A stretch of DNA of 64,000 nt, taken from assembly GCF_040054535.1 (NCBI RefSeq), contig NC_090794.1, forward strand, positions 4,570,501 through 4,634,500, in the 5' to 3' direction. The notes beneath the pieces are model-generated. The model ran no database searches. It was given only the letters and a program-made list of their open reading frames with translations, and was not told the DNA's origin. Every line of letters starts with the position of its first letter. The stretch's first letter is position 1. Origin of the DNA: Antennarius striatus (lineage: Eukaryota > Chordata > Actinopteri > Lophiiformes > Antennariidae). Both the position numbers and the translations under genes were made by a program. Positions 63,658-64,000 of this stretch are shown here, one piece after another.

Positions 63658-64000
63658 GGTTGTTTAGAACATGACAATTGACTAAAAACACAGTCCAGAC
63701 AGTTTTATTTAACGTTCAAACTGTTGTTTCTTGCAGTTAAATGTAATTTACACCCAGATCTGAGAGCTGTTACAGTATTGACTGCTAAGGACGACAAACT
63801 GCCTCTCTAATTTGGCTTGATGATAATCCCAGCTGACACAAACTGTAGTTTACATACATACTTTCTAATTCTCCAAGGCCCGAGTGATAGGACAAAGATG
63901 CAGAGATAAATGTTCCAAATAAGCGGGAGCCTTAAATGATGGTGCAATCTCAGAGGCTGTTAAAGAAGAGGGTTTGCCGAGCAGGAATAGGCCGTCGTCG

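Larger units (their letters stand above)
60758..64000. other. Right-end stretch, intron of the FAM184-family gene
   Basis: It should be intron upstream of exon 60640-60757. Further exons may be present, but I could not support any. It holds the palindrome at 61750-61783, a degenerate GCTAACTCTCTAA repeat at about 62388-62486, and a LINE 3' end. Confidence 0.6.

Overview
The window is vertebrate nuclear DNA, almost certainly from a ray-finned (teleost) fish. The evidence is GT-AG introns, CA/GT and GATA microsatellites, teleost-type LINE tails and MITEs, and protein-coding exons that translate into vertebrate NCOA1, PTRHD1 and FAM184-family proteins. All three protein genes lie on the minus strand.

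Layout. Positions 1-5698 hold a tandem and inverted array of 14 tRNA-Asp(GTC) genes and decayed copies, embedded in larger duplicated units. Positions about 5900-46440 are the nuclear receptor coactivator gene ncoa1, read right to left: a GC-rich promoter and non-coding first exon near 46.2-46.4 kb, a probable second 5' UTR exon at 34600-34816 with two short upstream ORFs, 20 coding exons between 26632 and 12378, and a probable long 3' UTR running almost to the tRNA array. The exon lengths add up to 4515 bases in one continuous frame, giving a 1504-residue protein with bHLH, PAS, LXXLL motifs, the CBP-binding AD1 segment, a Q-rich region and the C-terminal LLQQLL motif typical of the SRC-1a form. 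Positions 50032-51119 are the two-exon gene ptrhd1. Positions 53505-60757 are the last four exons of a FAM184-family coiled-coil gene, most like fam184a, whose 5' part lies beyond the right edge.

Introns and spacers carry 5'-truncated LINEs ending in ATCT-type tails, several MITEs, simple repeats and a few strong hairpins. I found no CRISPR array, no retroviral or Polinton-like element and no unfamiliar multi-gene system. The most interesting points are the birth-and-death tRNA-Asp array, the apparent reshuffling of LXXLL motifs in NCOA1 relative to mammals (box 1 degenerate, a new LTQLL elsewhere), and the upstream ORFs in its 5' UTR. The ptrhd1-ncoa1 order matches my recollection of tetrapods. 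All exon boundaries were read by eye, without alignment software.
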